Shown here piece by piece: positions 45,362 to 53,640 of a DNA stretch of 64,000 nt. Below the pieces are notes generated by a model. That model did not search any database. It was not told the origin of the DNA and saw nothing but the letters and a program-made list of their open reading frames with translations. The stretch lies in contig UCMW01000013.1 in NCBI GenBank assembly GCA_900473745.1, positions 1 to 64,000 of the forward strand, in the 5' to 3' direction. The position numbers and the translations under genes are program-made. Source of the stretch: Hyphomicrobiales bacterium. Lineage in GTDB: Bacteria; Pseudomonadota; Alphaproteobacteria; Rhizobiales; Rhizobiaceae. Every line of letters starts with the position of its first letter. The first letter of the stretch is position 1.

Positions 45362-45669
45362 AGCCGGTCTTTCACGGGCAGATATTCCTCGCTTGTCGTT
45401 GACTCAGCAGGGAAGCCTGCTGGTGTCGGCGCATAGGGCAGGCCCGACCGAGTCCGCCAGATCGCCGCGATGTCCTGAGCGGTTGCAAAGCCGGTATAGC
45501 CAAGCACCAGGGCGGCGATCAGGGTGATCCAACCGAACGCTATGGTTTCGTTGACCCTGGTATCGGCCGCAGCCTTGAGGAGGTGCAGTTCCCAGCAGCC
45601 CCACGCCACCACCGGGAAGATTGCGGCCCGCCGCCAGCTCCAGCCAGGCTCGCCGGTCGGCTTCTTCAT
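45358..45669 (-). CDS. Two-helix membrane protein, holin candidate
   Basis: 103 residues with two hydrophobic helices ('AAIFPVVAWGCWELHLL' and 'IAFGWITLIAALVLGYTGFATA') and hydrophilic ends. It is wedged between the endolysin and the spanin pair with ATGA overlaps at both ends, which is where a holin is expected. No family match from memory, so holin remains a positional inference. Confidence 0.6.
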   Translation of the reverse strand: MKKPTGEPGWSWRRAAIFPVVAWGCWELHLLKAAADTRVNETIAFGWITLIAALVLGYTGFATAQDIAAIWRTRSGLPYAPTPAGFPAESTTSEEYLPVKDRL

Positions 45670-46367
45670 CGCGTGGCCTCTTCTGTGGAAACCGCCGTGG
45701 CCCTACCGCGCAGAGCCGGATAGCTTTTGACGGGATAGGTTTTCGGGTGACGGAAAGCGATGAACTTGTCGCGCGGAAAGCTGGCAAGCGTGATGGCATT
45801 CGCCTGGTTGCCGCCCAGCAGCACGACCTTGCCACCCTCGACGCCGGCGACGAACCCGACATGCCCCGCCTTGGCTGACCACCGGATGACGCCGATCGAC
45901 CCGACCAGAGGCGCCTTCACGTCGATGCCAAAGCTCGCCCAGCCTTGAGCCCAGAAGGGATTGGCCGGAAGCGGTTCGGACGGCAGCACCTTTGCGATGC
46001 AGCTCTCAACCGCATCGCCACACCACGGCAGTGAAGCCGGGTCGCCCAGGAATTTCCCGATCTTGAGGAAGTCGATCAGCTTGGCCTTGTGCTGGACCTC
46101 GTGCAGACCCATGCGGCGGTGCATCTCGGCCATCCACGGCGGCATGGTTTCGGCCGGCGGATGGACGGCCTGAGAGGCTTCAGGCGCGTCAGGATCGACC
46201 TTGAGGGCTTCCACAGACGCGCGGTCAGCGACGCCTGAGACAGGCAAGCCCATCCTCTTCTGAAAGGCCTTGAGCGCCTCGATCGAGATGCGCCCCCAGT
46301 CGCCATTCACACCGACTGGATGGCCGTGGGCCGTCAGCCGGCTTTGCAGCCAGATGGTGAAGTCCAT
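45666..46367 (-). CDS. Endolysin: peptidoglycan-binding plus CHAP-like cysteine peptidase (TIGR02594-type)
   Basis: 233 residues. The N-terminal peptidoglycan-binding domain 1 (about 5-58, 'VNGDWGRISIEALKAFQKRMGLPVSGVAD') is followed by a TIGR02594 / NlpC-CHAP-like peptidase with Cys116 in PWCGDAVE and His169 in AGHVGFVAG as the likely catalytic pair. It cuts the cell wall for phage release. No signal peptide, so it needs a holin; candidates follow directly. Confidence 0.85.
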   Translation of the reverse strand: MDFTIWLQSRLTAHGHPVGVNGDWGRISIEALKAFQKRMGLPVSGVADRASVEALKVDPDAPEASQAVHPPAETMPPWMAEMHRRMGLHEVQHKAKLIDFLKIGKFLGDPASLPWCGDAVESCIAKVLPSEPLPANPFWAQGWASFGIDVKAPLVGSIGVIRWSAKAGHVGFVAGVEGGKVVLLGGNQANAITLASFPRDKFIAFRHPKTYPVKSYPALRGRATAVSTEEATR

Positions 46368-46415
46368 AACGATGTCCTTGAGATTTGGTTGGCGGCTTGC
46401 CTCGCCGCCGGGAGG

Positions 46416-47549
46416 TCAGAACTTCACGTAATGATCACATGCGCCACGAATGGCGATGTTCTCGCTGTTGTCCCAGAGCTTTTCCAGCGTCTCAGTCGTG
46501 CGAGATCCAGCGACGGCGGCAACCCCGGTCGGGCTCGTCGTCAGGCGATAGACATGACTTCCACCATAAAGCAGCGCAGTCAGGTCGGCATTGTTCTGCA
46601 TGATAAGCTTGCCGCGACCGCCTGTAACGTCGTAGGCCTCCCAGCCATGAGCGTTGGCGGTCGACACACCCTGCCAGTCAGAAAGCGTAGACGTCCAGAT
46701 CCAGAGAACGCCGGTTGCCTGGATCAGGCCCCACTTGCTGGTAAAGTTCGGGTCGGAAGAAGATCCGGCTGGATTGTTTGCTGTGTTCAAGCCGGTCTTC
46801 ACAGGATGTGCGCCCCGCCCGTCCTGCTCATTGGTTCCGAAGCCTGCAAGCGCCATCTCTTCGTACGATGGCAGACGCTTGCCCCAGTGACGAAGATGCT
46901 CATTTGCATCCCACCAGTTAAGCGTACTCAACTGGGCGACACCATTGCCGCCGTAGTCAATGGGCCTTAGCGGCGGGTTGGCACCTGTTAGGATCGGGTC
47001 ATTATTCCGGCTAATGCCATCAGCATTTGAACTGTTGCCCTGGAAATAGATGTCCATCCAGACGCCGGAGTTGCCGATACGCGTCATGCCGCGCGGGTCA
47101 CATTTCGGGCGGTAATTCACATCCCAGATCGACCACTCAAGGATCGTCGGCGTCCAGCTCCCAGCTTGATCGAATGCTGTCGGGTAGCCACCGGGAAGGT
47201 AGTGGAAACCGCCAACCACTTTCGAGTCAGCCGGTAGCGTGTCGGCATATGTGTACGCCTGGAGTGTCCCGTCGCCCTTGATAGCAATGCGGTAATCTGT
47301 TCCAGCAACGAGCGCCGGCAACGCGACTGCAGTGTCGGTCGCGGTCACAAAGGTTTGCCCGCCGTGATCGATCTCGACGCCAGCGCGGATAGAAACGCCA
47401 GAACCCACCTTCTTGAATGCGGGAACGTTGTTCTCAGCCTTATACAGCCCAAAGCGGGCCGGGGCTGATCCAGGCGACGATTCCGGAACTGTTGGGAAAG
47501 CGCCAGCAGCAAAGGTGAGAACGGCAGAAGCGATGATTTCCATAAGCAT
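46416..47549 (-). CDS. Tail-tip receptor-binding protein with Mtd-like C-type lectin C-terminus
   Basis: 377 residues. An N-terminal fibre-attachment part is followed by a C-terminal half with the pattern of C-type-lectin-fold target proteins of diversity-generating retroelements: 'LPSYEEMALAGFGTNEQ', 'VLWIWTSTLSDWQG', 'LTALLYGGSHVYRL', 'AGSRTTETLEKLWDNS' and the end 'IAIRGACDHYVKF', the last close to the RG(A/C)CDH ending of Bordetella phage Mtd. It would bind the host receptor. No reverse transcriptase or template repeat is present nearby, so active diversification is not shown. Confidence 0.7.
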   Translation of the reverse strand: MLMEIIASAVLTFAAGAFPTVPESSPGSAPARFGLYKAENNVPAFKKVGSGVSIRAGVEIDHGGQTFVTATDTAVALPALVAGTDYRIAIKGDGTLQAYTYADTLPADSKVVGGFHYLPGGYPTAFDQAGSWTPTILEWSIWDVNYRPKCDPRGMTRIGNSGVWMDIYFQGNSSNADGISRNNDPILTGANPPLRPIDYGGNGVAQLSTLNWWDANEHLRHWGKRLPSYEEMALAGFGTNEQDGRGAHPVKTGLNTANNPAGSSSDPNFTSKWGLIQATGVLWIWTSTLSDWQGVSTANAHGWEAYDVTGGRGKLIMQNNADLTALLYGGSHVYRLTTSPTGVAAVAGSRTTETLEKLWDNSENIAIRGACDHYVKF

Positions 47550-47605
47550 GCAATCCTTTTAACAGCCGGAGATGGGAATTGAAGCCTTCCGCAAGGCGTT
47601 TTGGG

Positions 47606-48418
47606 TCACGTTGAAATCTCTTTCACCTCTATGAAAGAGTTCATCACTCCACCAAATCGGCGCGCTCCCCCTATTCCGTTGACAGTAAGGGTGGACGCCC
47701 CGGCGGGACCGGCCCTCACCGAGAATGTGATTGGCGATGTACTCCCTGCGGTCATTCGATGCTTTAGGACTACCTTGTGGCTATCCGTTGGGCCGAAGGT
47801 GACCTCCCTATGGGCTGCCAAAGCGTTGGCGATCCCGTTCTGAAACAGGGCAGCGCCGAGGGTGCGGCTATCCGAATTAGCAATGAACAGATGCGCCTCG
47901 ATCTCTAGAATGTTCAGTGCGTTGGACGGCGTAATCGCAATGGACAGGAACTCTGCCCCCTCCGTAATCTGTGGAATTGTGTCATCGTCAGGAATTACGC
48001 TAGTCGTCGTGGCGACGGCCCCTGTTGCTTGCCTTTGTGTCTGCAGTATCCGCCCGGTTATCGCCGATGCAGCGGCGAGCGCGAATGCCGTCGATGATGC
48101 CTGCGTCGTGTTTGTCCCCGGGGCCGCCGTCGGAACCGTCGGAACCCCCAAAAAGTTTGGGCTAGTCAGAGGAGCCTTTAAGGCGAGTGCAGCAACAAGT
48201 GCCGCCACAGCGTCGTCATTGTCTTCGAGCTTTGCAACAACTTCCAGCCATGTATCCAGCGCTGCCGGCGCGCTTTCTGTAAACAGCCCGAGCAACTGCC
48301 CTGCCGTGATACGGTAGTCTTGGCCGCCAACGTTGACGGCCAGTTCGACGCCGGCGACCACAGAAGCCAGCGGCCCAAGGTCGGAAATGCGGATACCTTC
48401 CGAGAGGATTTCGGGCAT
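47606..48418 (-). CDS. Tail fibre protein
   Basis: 270 residues. An N-terminal helical region is followed by the phage fibre repeat 'NFLGVPTVPTAAPGTNTTQASSTAFALAAA' and a beta-rich C-terminus ending 'FGGVMNSFIEVKEIST'. Such repeats occur in side and tip fibres of many dsDNA phages. It sits between the baseplate-proximal fibre gene and the Mtd-like protein gene, so it may link the receptor-binding protein to the baseplate. Confidence 0.7.
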   Translation of the reverse strand: MPEILSEGIRISDLGPLASVVAGVELAVNVGGQDYRITAGQLLGLFTESAPAALDTWLEVVAKLEDNDDAVAALVAALALKAPLTSPNFLGVPTVPTAAPGTNTTQASSTAFALAAASAITGRILQTQRQATGAVATTTSVIPDDDTIPQITEGAEFLSIAITPSNALNILEIEAHLFIANSDSRTLGAALFQNGIANALAAHREVTFGPTDSHKVVLKHRMTAGSTSPITFSVRAGPAGASTLTVNGIGGARRFGGVMNSFIEVKEIST

Positions 48419-48432
48419 CGTCTCTCTCCTGT

Positions 48433-49359
48433 TCAGGCAGCCACGCTGGCATAAAGTTCCGGAAGGGCGCTGAGGCCATCGACGAGATAGGCAAAGCTCA
48501 TGCTGTAGCGGGTGGCAGGCAACTCGGAGATTCTGGTTCCGGGGTATTCAGCCAGTGACGCGTAGAGGATTTCATCCCTGTCAGCCTGGAACTCGTTGAG
48601 CGGAATGTAGACGCGCGAGTAAGCTTTCTGCAACGGTTGCCGCGCCCAGTTCAGGGTAAGTGAAACTGCACAACGCGCTTCCTGGGCGCCGGCCGCCGTC
48701 AAGTCCGTCGCAGTCATTATCTGACTAAGACTCAACCGATCGCGATTGACGAGATTTGTGATCGTCAGCACGTTCGATGCATCGGTCACCACGCGGCAGA
48801 TCAGCATGCGATCATAGCCAGACTGGAAGATCACCGACGTCTCAGGTGCAGAAGTCGGGTTGTAGCTGATGTCGGCCAGGTCCTTGAACTGAACACCGTC
48901 GGTCGGATCCCAGAAGCAGTGATAGATCTTGTTGGCCGAAGTCGCAAAATCGCTTTGCACGGTGGTCACATCGAAGACGCCGCGATGCCGGAACGTATAG
49001 CCGAGTGGGACGCGGAAGTTGCCCGTCGACGGCGACAGGCAGGGGATCTTGCCATCGGACGTCAGAATCTCGGGATAAGCAAAAATCTTTGTTCGCAGCA
49101 GGGCCAGCAGGTCGTCCAGAGGGCTTTCGCCGGAGCCGATCGCCAATGCGATCTTCGCGTCGATTGCGGCGTTCAGCTGTGTCGGGTCCGTCTTGTTTGG
49201 CACAAGTCCGACCGACGTGACAACTGTCCGGATTTCCCGCTGCGGCATCTCGATGGCGAGTGCTGGAACCTTCGAGCCCGGAATACCTGCGCCGGTGTTC
49301 CGGTCCTTGTAGGACGCGTTCGGGTCTGCCTCGCCAACCGGCTGGACATAATCGCTCAT
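48433..49359 (-). CDS. Tail fibre / baseplate-attached protein
   Basis: 308 residues beginning 'MSDYVQPVGEADPNASYKDRNTGAGIPGSKVPALAIEMPQREI', the style of N-terminal baseplate-binding segments of phage fibres. The rest is beta-rich with no recognised enzymatic motif. It is encoded directly after the gp48-like gene, where Mu-like phages carry their fibre gene, which supports the call. Confidence 0.65.
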   Translation of the reverse strand: MSDYVQPVGEADPNASYKDRNTGAGIPGSKVPALAIEMPQREIRTVVTSVGLVPNKTDPTQLNAAIDAKIALAIGSGESPLDDLLALLRTKIFAYPEILTSDGKIPCLSPSTGNFRVPLGYTFRHRGVFDVTTVQSDFATSANKIYHCFWDPTDGVQFKDLADISYNPTSAPETSVIFQSGYDRMLICRVVTDASNVLTITNLVNRDRLSLSQIMTATDLTAAGAQEARCAVSLTLNWARQPLQKAYSRVYIPLNEFQADRDEILYASLAEYPGTRISELPATRYSMSFAYLVDGLSALPELYASVAA

Positions 49360-49378
49360 GATTTTCCTCGCTTGATGA

Positions 49379-50164
49379 TCAGACCCTGAACAGGATCGGA
49401 TTTCCGTATTGATCGATGATCGGGTTGCCCGCCTCGTTCACCCAGGGCGCCAGCGTGATCCATGTCTCGGGCACCGCAAGAACCCAGCCGGGCAGCTCCT
49501 GCCGAAGGAAGCAGAGGACATCGCTGGCCCCGACGAGATCGTAGAGACGGTCGACGCCGCATTCCGAAGCGCCGATCTCGAAAAACACTTCTGCGCTGTC
49601 TCTAACGCGGACAACGACGAAGGCCTCCTGCGCCGAAGACCCCGTCTCGTGAAACCCGCCGCATTCGGAGAAACCGCATTCGAAGATGCAGGGCTCCTCT
49701 ATCTCGATCGTGAAACCGAAGTCGGCAGCCACCCGAACGAAGTCCTCTGGATGCGAAAGCGGCTCCGCCATCACCTTGCGCCGCAGCGCCGTAAGCCGCT
49801 GGCTGGTGGACTGCTCGCCGGTAAAGCAGGCCTCGGGCAGGCCGTGGTCCTTTTCCCAGTCCGGAAGCAGCTCCAGCACGGTCTGCGTGTTCGCTTCCAG
49901 CGCCAATCGGAAGGCGCGCGCATAGAGCCATTCGAAGGGCGAAATCAGCACGCGTGTGAACCTGGCAAGGTTCGACGAAAGGGAAACCGCCTGCCCGTCG
50001 GGCGACCCCCAGGCCGCACCAGGCGGCCAGAAGCTCAGGCCCGCAGAGATCAACCCGTCACTGTGCGGAGCCGAAAGGGCATCCTGCGGAACGGTGACAC
50101 TCGATGACATTTTAGGCGTGAAGCTGTCGGTCAGAGTGTGCTGCCACGAATTCTTCCTACTCAT
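49379..50164 (-). CDS. Mu gp48-like baseplate protein (DUF2313)
   Basis: 261 residues. Matches the Mu gp48 / YmfQ (DUF2313) family: 'LSFWPPGAAWGSPDG', 'WLYARAFRLALEANTQTVLELLPDWEKDHGLPE' and cysteine-containing beta segments ('CIFECGFSECGGF'). It trims the baseplate wedge and connects fibres. Its start overlaps the gp47-like stop by 8 bases. Confidence 0.85.
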   Translation of the reverse strand: MSRKNSWQHTLTDSFTPKMSSSVTVPQDALSAPHSDGLISAGLSFWPPGAAWGSPDGQAVSLSSNLARFTRVLISPFEWLYARAFRLALEANTQTVLELLPDWEKDHGLPEACFTGEQSTSQRLTALRRKVMAEPLSHPEDFVRVAADFGFTIEIEEPCIFECGFSECGGFHETGSSAQEAFVVVRVRDSAEVFFEIGASECGVDRLYDLVGASDVLCFLRQELPGWVLAVPETWITLAPWVNEAGNPIIDQYGNPILFRV

Positions 50165-51242
50165 TGACGAAGCTCACAGTGCCGATCACCGGATAGCGGC
50201 CGTTCGTGTAGGGCAGATCGGTCAGTGGCCAGTTCAGCTTGTGCCTGTCCTCGCCGGTCACCTGGCTGACGGCTTCGGAAATCCAGCTGCGCGAGAGCAG
50301 GAAGACGTCGCCGGAAACACCTGGCCTCGCCCGCTCATAGAGAACAGCGTCGATCGCAGCCGTGATTGCCGCGCGCACATCCGCCGTGTCATTCGTCAGG
50401 TTCGCAATGATCGGGTTCAGAGACTCGGGCGTCGGCGCTTCCACCACGCTGTCATTCACCCGGATCAGCCGCTTGGCATCCAGCGCCGCCTGCACCACCA
50501 GCTTGTCGCCTTCCGTCGGAATGCGGCCGGGCCGTCCATCGAACAGAAAGAACACGACCAGGAAGCTCGGTGTCAGGCTGTCACGATAGGCCCACGCCTT
50601 CAGCACGCCCGGCACATCGCGCACGATCCGCTCATAATCCGAAAGCTTGCCGGCTCCCGGAGGGTTCGCCTTGCGAAACAGGACGCGTGCCCGAAAGTCT
50701 TCCGTGTCCTCGATATCTGCACCACCGCCAAGACCACCTGCAGTCACCGTCCAGGTGCTGCCAAGCGTCGGATAAAGCCCGGGATCGGCGAGCGTCAGAA
50801 CACCGCCGGAATCCCGGTTGGTCATCGCCCCCTTGTCTTCCGACTGCACCTGAAAGGTCACAGTCCCCAGCGTTCCGGCCTGCGCCGGCACGGCTGAGAC
50901 GTATGTATTGTTGCCCGAGACGAAGCGGACGCCAGATGGAAAGACCTGGTTGGCAGCACCCGTGCCTTCGATCGCGCCCACGGCACTCGATGCCGGCTTC
51001 TGGAAAATATCGACGTCAGCTCCATGCAGACGAAGGAAGGTCAGCGACGCCGTCGAGGCAAAGAGCTGACGTGCGATGTAACCCATGCGTAGCTCGAACT
51101 CGTGGGACAAGCCCGCCAGTACCTTCACGACCACGGTCACGAAGTTGTTTTTCAGCGCGGTATCCGTGCCAGGAAGAAAGCGCCGGAACGCACCGCGGAT
51201 CGCGGCCGACGCGTCATCGAGCGAGCGGATTTGCCACGCCAT
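50157..51242 (-). CDS. Baseplate J / Mu gp47-like protein
   Basis: 361 residues from MAWQIRSLDDAS. Baseplate_J family: 'LHGADVDIFQKPASSAVGAIEGTG', 'GGADIEDTEDFRARVLFRKANPPGAGKLSDYERIV' and a C-terminal helical part. A main structural unit of the baseplate wedge that starts sheath contraction. The preferred start lies 29 bases inside the end of the gp46-like gene; an earlier in-frame ATG (51302) would overlap it further. Confidence 0.9.
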   Translation of the reverse strand: MAWQIRSLDDASAAIRGAFRRFLPGTDTALKNNFVTVVVKVLAGLSHEFELRMGYIARQLFASTASLTFLRLHGADVDIFQKPASSAVGAIEGTGAANQVFPSGVRFVSGNNTYVSAVPAQAGTLGTVTFQVQSEDKGAMTNRDSGGVLTLADPGLYPTLGSTWTVTAGGLGGGADIEDTEDFRARVLFRKANPPGAGKLSDYERIVRDVPGVLKAWAYRDSLTPSFLVVFFLFDGRPGRIPTEGDKLVVQAALDAKRLIRVNDSVVEAPTPESLNPIIANLTNDTADVRAAITAAIDAVLYERARPGVSGDVFLLSRSWISEAVSQVTGEDRHKLNWPLTDLPYTNGRYPVIGTVSFVNE

Positions 51243-51750
51243 TGAGCTGCTCCCAGAAGAGTTGGAATTTTCCGTTGAATGACCGCTCACCATCACGGCC
51301 ATAGGTCTCGACCAGCCAGTCGACGCGGTTCAGCGGCTTGTCGACGGTGACATCAACATCGAGCGAGGCAATCGCCTCCTGATCGATGAGCGGCTGCAGC
51401 GCTTCGCGCACATAGTCCTGGACCAGCACAGCCGTCTCGTCCGTGATCGCCGTGCGCCGCATCAGCCAGAGCCGGGAGCCGAGCGGCCCCTCGCCCTCCT
51501 GGATGTCGAAGCTGTCGCCGAGCCAGCCGCGATTGCTCTCGCCGTGGCGCAGCTCGCTGTCCTCGACGCGCCGATCTGTCATCAGAAGGATCAGGATCTG
51601 TGTCGCCAGCCCCTGCTCCGCCCTGAAGTCCCCCGGCGCCGTCGGATGCGTGAGCGCGTTGAGGATTAGATCCCCGTGAACACCATCCCAGCCAAGATCC
51701 GGCGCGCGATACGGCTCCGCCGTATCCTCGATCGAAACGATGCGGATCAT
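51214..51750 (-). CDS. Mu gp46-like baseplate protein (GP46 family)
   Basis: 178 residues. GP46/W-type wedge protein: 'GDLILNALTHPTAPGDF', 'LATQILILLMTDRRVEDSELRHGESNRGWLGDSF' and 'LGSRLWLMRR' are family-typical. It connects wedge components and starts the gp46-gp47-gp48 run. A short unknown gene and a palindromic repeat separate it from the spike gene upstream. Confidence 0.88.
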   Translation of the reverse strand: MIRIVSIEDTAEPYRAPDLGWDGVHGDLILNALTHPTAPGDFRAEQGLATQILILLMTDRRVEDSELRHGESNRGWLGDSFDIQEGEGPLGSRLWLMRRTAITDETAVLVQDYVREALQPLIDQEAIASLDVDVTVDKPLNRVDWLVETYGRDGERSFNGKFQLFWEQLNGVANPLAR

Positions 51751-51776
51751 GAATGACCTCTGGTGTGGGTGTCAGT

Positions 51777-51816
51777 CCCCTCTCCCCGCCTGCGGGGAGA
51801 GGGTCAGGGTGAGGGG
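51777..51816. repeat. REP-like palindromic element inside the prophage tail operon
   Basis: A CCCTCTCCCCGC / GCGGGGAGAGGG stem with a CT loop, followed by GTCAGGGTGAGGGG. This is the layout of the small palindromic repeats scattered in intergenic DNA of Rhizobiales and other high-G+C bacteria. It lies exactly in the gap between two late genes. Confidence 0.75.
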
Positions 51817-51817
51817 C

Positions 51818-52063
51818 TCAGGCCTCTACACTTGCCTGGCTGATATCGAGGAAGTATTCGGAGCCGAGCTCGAAGGCGCCGATAGCCTCGGCATTGGTAA
51901 TCGTCATTTCAAGCTTGCCCTGAGGGGTCGCTTGCGACCATTTGCGGTTCACGCCGTCCTGCTCCCAGACCGGGGCAAGAACGACGTTTGCAACACTGCA
52001 ATCGGCACTGCCGGTGTGAATATGCTGAATGGACATGCAGCGGAATTTTGCTCGGACGTTCAT
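51818..52063 (-). CDS. Small hypothetical phage protein
   Basis: 81 residues from MNVRAKFRCMSIQHIHTG, chosen because AAGGAG lies 9 bases before this ATG. Compact and probably beta-rich: 'VNRKWSQATPQGKLEMTITNAEAIGAFELGSEYFLDIS'. The pattern resembles small baseplate/tail accessory proteins found between spike and gp46 genes in rhizobial prophages. No function assigned. Confidence 0.72.
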   Translation of the reverse strand: MNVRAKFRCMSIQHIHTGSADCSVANVVLAPVWEQDGVNRKWSQATPQGKLEMTITNAEAIGAFELGSEYFLDISQASVEA

Positions 52064-52129
52064 GCGTCTTCTCCTTTTTGTGGCCATTGGCCGGTTGCCC
52101 ACCTACGAGGTGGATCTCGTTGCGAGGCC

Positions 52130-52576
52130 TCACGCCCCGTTGTTTCCGTCACTGTCGACGACAGACCCGGAACAGTTGATGTTGCCGTTGACCGTCAGGT
52201 CGCCGTTGATAGTGGCCGGCCCGTTTAGCACCCAGTCACCTGCCGTCGTCGTGATCGTCCGACCAGCCACGTCGACCACGATGCCGTCTCCAATGAATTT
52301 CATGATGTTGCCAGTCGAATCGTAGATCGCAGTGCCGCCGGACGGCAGTCCCTTCGGCCGACTGCCGGGACTTTCCAGCCCCAGGACAAAGGCGACTTCC
52401 GGGTCATACTGCGAAGGCAGGATAAGCCCCTTAGCGCCCTTCACCGGCATCGAGGCAAAGCCATGCGGTTCGGGCCGATGAATGTTCGTCCAGCCGTCGC
52501 CATAGGCGCTGCGCCCGGAAACGAACTGCTGCCCGTTGCGCTCCTCCAGGCGACCGTCGAAATCGAAGCGCATCAT
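52130..52576 (-). CDS. Baseplate spike, Mu gp45 / gpV-like
   Basis: 148 residues. N-terminal OB-fold-like part ('LILPSQYDPEVAFVLGLES') and a C-terminal beta-helix tip ('NGPATINGDLTVNGNINCSGSVVDSDG') as in Mu gp45, the trimeric membrane-piercing needle. Its start overlaps the gpP-like stop (ATGA). Confidence 0.88.
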   Translation of the reverse strand: MMRFDFDGRLEERNGQQFVSGRSAYGDGWTNIHRPEPHGFASMPVKGAKGLILPSQYDPEVAFVLGLESPGSRPKGLPSGGTAIYDSTGNIMKFIGDGIVVDVAGRTITTTAGDWVLNGPATINGDLTVNGNINCSGSVVDSDGNNGA

Positions 52577-53640
52577 TCGTCTTCGTACTCCGCTTCGATC
52601 ACGCCCGGCGCGCCATAGCCGGCACTCGTCTTGCCGCGAGGATTGTCGCCACCCAGCGCCCGGGGATCGGCAAGCGAGAGTACGGCAAAGGTCTTGTCGC
52701 TCTGCTGAAAGCTGACGCTCTTGATGATCATCACGCCCTCGATGCCGAGGAAATCGTCGTCGACCTGCACCAGCCAGTTAGGCGCCCAGAGCCGGCCATT
52801 GTCATCACGCCATCCGCTCACGGGGATGGAAGCCGTCACGCTGTTGCCCGCCGCCCGGCGCGCCTGCCAGATGGCGCGTTTGCGCATCCGGTCGATCGTG
52901 CCCTCGCCTTCCTGAGGAAGGATCAAAACCCGCTTGCGCGTCACGCCCGTGTCGCTGACCTTGGTCTGCGGGCGAAGATGCTGTTTTTCGCTGCCCTCGC
53001 TCTGCTGCCCCCGGATCTGCGTTTCGCTGTAACGCCCCTCTTCCGTGAAGCTGGCACTGGCACCGCCGAGAATGTTGACGCCCCGCTTCAGCGTGCCGGC
53101 ATGAATACCTTCAGGTTTGGTCGCGATCTTCAGCCGCCCCTTTGGCGTGTCATAGAGCAGAGCCCCGCGCGCCCGAGCCCGCCGCTCGATCGAGGAAAAC
53201 CCCGTCTCTCCCAGCATCAGCTTGTGCCGGATCTCGATCGGGAAGCTCGAACCATCTGTCTCGATCCCGACGCCGTAGCTGTCCAGCTCCTTCGCGATCG
53301 CCACCAGGTCCTTGTTCAGGATCTCGCCGCTCGGATGAACGGCCGAGGCCTCGATCATGTCGACGGTGCGCGAGACGAAGCCCAGAGACAGCGTGCGATC
53401 CTGCTCGCTGTATCCGGTATTCACGTCCCGCACATAGCCGGTCAGCAACAGATCGCCGCTCGCCGTGATCGTGGTCGCCTGGCCCGGAAACGCCGGAACG
53501 CCGGAACCGACGATGACGAAGTCACCACTCGCCGTCCGCGCCGCCTCTTCGGCAGACACACTCATGCTGAAGCTCTTCACCTCCGGCAGACCGTCACAGA
53601 CGATCCGCTCCAGTGGGGCGGTGCTCAGTGGCAAAACCAT
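52573..53640 (-). CDS. Baseplate hub protein, Mu gpP (gp44)-like
   Basis: 355 residues. Mu P / gpD-like hub fold: 'FSMSVSAEEAARTASGDFVIVG', 'GYVRDVNTGYSEQDRTLSLGFVSRTVDMIEAS', 'SSIERRARARGALLYDTPKGRL' and 'NWLVQVDDDFLGIEGVMIIKSVSFQ'. It forms the centre of the baseplate around the spike. Ends and starts overlap its neighbours, indicating tight coupling. Confidence 0.88.
   Translation of the reverse strand: MVLPLSTAPLERIVCDGLPEVKSFSMSVSAEEAARTASGDFVIVGSGVPAFPGQATTITASGDLLLTGYVRDVNTGYSEQDRTLSLGFVSRTVDMIEASAVHPSGEILNKDLVAIAKELDSYGVGIETDGSSFPIEIRHKLMLGETGFSSIERRARARGALLYDTPKGRLKIATKPEGIHAGTLKRGVNILGGASASFTEEGRYSETQIRGQQSEGSEKQHLRPQTKVSDTGVTRKRVLILPQEGEGTIDRMRKRAIWQARRAAGNSVTASIPVSGWRDDNGRLWAPNWLVQVDDDFLGIEGVMIIKSVSFQQSDKTFAVLSLADPRALGGDNPRGKTSAGYGAPGVIEAEYEDE

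Noticed and set aside
42000..46400. A diversity-generating reverse transcriptase near the Mtd-like gene
   Set aside because: All frames in this stretch are accounted for by short lysis and accessory genes. No YxDD-type reverse transcriptase motif was seen.
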